DNA of 7,677 bases from Rhodospirillales bacterium (lineage in GTDB: Bacteria; Pseudomonadota; Alphaproteobacteria; UBA9219). Positions 5,994-7,677 of the stretch are shown here, in pieces. Made by a program: the position numbers and the translations under genes. Location of the stretch: the NCBI GenBank assembly GCA_015654915.1, contig JAATFY010000194.1:1-7677 (forward strand), given 5' to 3'. The notes under the pieces were generated by a model, which was given only the letters and a program-made list of their open reading frames with translations, had not been told where the DNA came from and made no database searches. Position 1 is the stretch's first letter, and each line of letters begins with the position of its first letter.

Positions 5994-6590
5994 TCACGAC
6001 CCACGCAGGCGGGCAATCAGCCTGCGCACCGCAATGCCACGATGGCTTATGGCGTGTTTTTCGCCGGGCTCCATCTCGCCGAAGGTGCGGTCATGGCCAA
6101 GCGGGACGAACACCGGATCGTAGCCGTGGCCCTTGTCGCCGCGCGGCGGCCAGACGATATGCCCGTCGACGCGGCCCTCGAATGTTTCGGCATCGCCGTT
6201 CGGCCATGCCAGCGCCAGCACGCAGATAAAATGCGCCGACCGGTCGAGCGCGCCGTCCAGCTCGTCATGCACGCGTTTCATCGCCATCTGAAAATCTTTC
6301 GCGGGTCCGCCCCAGCGCGCCGAATAAATGCCGGGCTGGTTGTTCAGCGCCGTGACGCACAATCCGCTATCGTCCGCCAGCGCAGGACTGCCCGACAGTT
6401 TCGCCGCAGCTCGGGCTTTCAATATGGCGTTGTCGGCGAAAGTATTTCCGGTTTCTTCCGGCTCCGGCAAACGCAAATCGCCCGCTGAAACCATGTCTTT
6501 GACATAGAGCGCCAGCAGCGCCGCAAACTCGCGCAGCTTGCCGTTATTATGGGTCGCGAGGACGAGGCGATGGCCGTCAAACTGCCGCAT
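5994..6590 (-). CDS. rdgB: Non-canonical purine NTP pyrophosphatase (RdgB/HAM1)
   Basis: RdgB hydrolyses dITP, ITP and XTP to the monophosphate and pyrophosphate, keeping deaminated purines out of DNA and RNA; it is cytoplasmic. The 198-residue product has the usual family length (about 197 in E. coli) and the full motif set: LATHNNGKLREF (11-22) for nucleotide binding, ETGNTFADNAILKA (46-59), ADDSGL (72-77) with D74 the expected catalytic aspartate, PGIYSARWGG (86-95), GHGYDPVF (154-161) and EKHAISHRG (177-185) for base recognition. ATG 6590 follows directly on the rph stop (TAGATG), and the only upstream purine-rich site is a weak GAG (6598-6600), so translation is probably coupled to rph. 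No unusual residues were seen. Confidence 0.97.
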   Translation of the reverse strand: MRQFDGHRLVLATHNNGKLREFAALLALYVKDMVSAGDLRLPEPEETGNTFADNAILKARAAAKLSGSPALADDSGLCVTALNNQPGIYSARWGGPAKDFQMAMKRVHDELDGALDRSAHFICVLALAWPNGDAETFEGRVDGHIVWPPRGDKGHGYDPVFVPLGHDRTFGEMEPGEKHAISHRGIAVRRLIARLRGS

Positions 6591-7307
6591 CTATGGGCTC
6601 AATATCTGCTTCTGCAATTCGCTGAGTTCGGCGATGCCGCCGCGCGCAAGCGCCATCAAATTCTGGAATTGCGCGTCCGAAAAAGGCGTTTGCTCGGCGG
6701 TGCCCTGAATCTCGACAATGCCGCCGGAGCCGGTCAGCACGAAATTGGCGTCGGCCTGCGCGCCGGAATCTTCGATGTAATCGAGATCGAGGACCGCGAC
6801 GCCGTTATAGAGTCCGCAGGAAATCGCCGCCACGGAATCGGTCAGCGGATTGGCGGTAATTTTCCCGCTCTTCATCAGATAACGGCAGGCAAGTCCCAGC
6901 GCCACATAGCCGCCGGTGATGGAGGCGGTGCGCGTGCCGCCGTCGGCCTGTAATACATCGCAATCGATCTTGATCTGGATTTCACCCAGAAGTTTGCGGT
7001 CGACGACGGCGCGCAGGGCGCGGCCGATCAAACGCTGGATTTCCTGCGTGCGTCCGGACTGTTTTCCCTTCGCCGCTTCGCGGTCGGTGCGTTCATGCGT
7101 CGCGCGCGGCAGCATGCCGTATTCGGCGGTGACCCAGCCGAGACCGGTATTGCGCAGGAACGGCGGCACTTTTTCATCGATGCTGGCGGTGCACAGCACA
7201 TGCGTATCGCCGAATTTCACGAGGCACGATCCTTCGGCGTATTTCGCGAAGCCGGGCTCGAGCGTGACGGGGCGCAATTGGTTGGGCGCGCGATTGGATG
7301 GACGCAT
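6591..7307 (-). CDS. rph: Ribonuclease PH
   Basis: RNase PH is a phosphate-dependent 3'-to-5' exoribonuclease that trims the 3' ends of tRNA precursors and other RNAs; it works as a ring-shaped hexamer in the cytoplasm. The 238-residue product has the same length as E. coli Rph and near-identical blocks: MRPSNRAPNQLRPV (1-14), YAEGSCLVKFGDTHVLCTAS (23-42), GWVTAEYGMLPRATHER (57-73), GKQSGRTQEIQRLIGRALRA (81-100), the core CDVLQADGGTRTASITG (116-132) with R126 as expected phosphate ligand, and DLDYIEDSGAQAD (174-186) with acidic residues D180 and D186 for metal binding. The family start matches ATG 7307, but no Shine-Dalgarno precedes it; an in-frame TTG at 7346 with a weak AGG would add 13 residues that are not conserved. 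I keep 7307. It is the first gene of the rph-rdgB-hemW group. Confidence 0.97.
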   Translation of the reverse strand: MRPSNRAPNQLRPVTLEPGFAKYAEGSCLVKFGDTHVLCTASIDEKVPPFLRNTGLGWVTAEYGMLPRATHERTDREAAKGKQSGRTQEIQRLIGRALRAVVDRKLLGEIQIKIDCDVLQADGGTRTASITGGYVALGLACRYLMKSGKITANPLTDSVAAISCGLYNGVAVLDLDYIEDSGAQADANFVLTGSGGIVEIQGTAEQTPFSDAQFQNLMALARGGIAELSELQKQILSP

Positions 7308-7371
7308 AAAGAGGCCGAGGCCAGAGTTCAGAGGACGGGGGATCAAATTTCGTGCCTAGACTTACCATCTA

Positions 7372-7573
7372 CGTCATTCCCGCGCCAGCCTTCGCCAAGA
7401 GGCTTCGGCTGGTCTGGGAACGCTTGTCCGTCGAAGCTTTAGCGTAGGCGGAAAAGCGGGAATCCAGGCTGATTTTCCGTCGCAACCGGTCGCATATTTT
7501 TGCGGCATTTTGGCCGATAGGGCCACTGGGTCCCGGCTCGCGCCTCACTGCGTTCGGCTTGGCCGGGATGACG
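7372..7573. repeat. Two-hairpin palindromic repeat, copy 2 (upstream of rph)
   Basis: A longer relative of the element in the rdgB-hemW gap, starting CGTCATTCC (7372-7380) and ending GGGATGACG (7565-7573). In the left half ATTCCCGC (7376-7383) pairs with GCGGGAAT (7456-7463), enclosing a hairpin CCAGCC/GGCTGG (7385-7390 with 7407-7412) and a further imperfect stem with arms at TCCG (7427-7430) and CGGA (about 7448-7452). In the right half TCCCGGC (7531-7537) pairs with GCCGGGA (7562-7568). GGGAATCCAG (7458-7467) faces CTGGGTCCC (7526-7534), as the corresponding segments do in the other copy. No coding content. It lies 64 bp before the rph start and would be in the rph leader if the promoter is further right. 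Confidence 0.75.
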
Positions 7574-7677
7574 TTTGGGAACAGGGTTAAGAAAAACGAA
7601 ACCGGACTGTATGAACGCCCAATTCTTGCAACATTATTAACGTAGGATTGATTTTTCGTAACAAAATTCCCAAGAAA
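7574..7677. other. AT-rich non-coding end of window, possible promoter region
   Basis: No gene is visible between the repeat and the right edge. The last roughly 60 bases are clearly AT-rich (for example CATTATTAACG and GATTTTTCGTAAC), in contrast to the GC-rich repeat beside them, as expected for a region carrying the promoter of rph and perhaps of a divergent neighbour. On the minus strand TTGTTA (7658-7663) and TAATAAT lie 19 nt apart, too loose a fit to call a promoter. In many alphaproteobacteria the gene divergent from rph is the heat-shock repressor hrcA; that this is so here is an inference from gene order, since none of it is in view. Confidence 0.4.

Noticed and set aside
7575..7673. 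Inverted repeat TTGGGAA (7575-7581) and TTCCCAA (7667-7673) around the AT-rich end
   Set aside because: Seven bases at a distance of about 85 bp are easily expected by chance, and no other sign of an element border is present.

Overview
The window looks like a chromosomal housekeeping region of an alphaproteobacterium. This rests on GC-rich codon use, on alphaproteobacterial-style residues in several proteins (for example KPLYG and NVTSPTGL in glutathione synthetase), and on two gene clusters, rsmI-yraN-gshB with a divergent lppC-type lipoprotein gene and rph-rdgB-hemW, that are commonly neighbours in that class. The exact order or genus cannot be fixed from the sequence alone. There are no tRNA or rRNA genes, CRISPR arrays, transposases or phage genes.

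Left part (1-2176, minus strand): rsmI (16S rRNA 2'-O-methyltransferase), yraN (PD-(D/E)XK nuclease-like protein) and gshB (glutathione synthetase, running off the left edge) form a tightly packed unit with overlapping stop and start codons (ATGA and TGATG). Divergent from it, and overlapping the start of rsmI by 34 bp, is a lipoprotein gene (2143-3441, plus strand) with a periplasmic-binding-protein/LpoA-like fold, predicted to serve peptidoglycan synthesis.

Middle part (3442-4704): a comparatively AT-rich 258 bp gap is followed by the least familiar gene of the window, a 334-residue pentapeptide-repeat protein with an uncharacterised N-terminal region. Its stop codon overlaps that of the convergent hemW gene by 4 bp. 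It appears to be an addition between conserved genes and is the accessory element here.

Right part (4701-7677, minus strand): rph (RNase PH), rdgB (non-canonical purine NTP pyrophosphatase) and hemW (radical-SAM heme chaperone) run in one direction. rph and rdgB abut with no gap. rdgB and hemW are separated by a 107 bp two-hairpin repeat element. A longer, diverged relative of that element (about 202 bp) lies just upstream of rph. The two copies share their terminal sequence CGTCATTCC and internal GGAATCCA but differ in stem bases in a pair-preserving way, so they look like members of a dispersed, structured repeat family.

Taken together the known genes serve RNA maturation (rph), nucleotide-pool sanitation (rdgB), heme delivery (hemW), ribosome modification (rsmI), glutathione synthesis (gshB) and probably cell-wall synthesis (lppC). 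The best candidates for something new are the pentapeptide-repeat protein with its AT-rich leader, and the repeat family, one copy of which appears to supply part of the hemW ribosome-binding site. I see no defence or secretion system, and no clearly novel multi-gene system.
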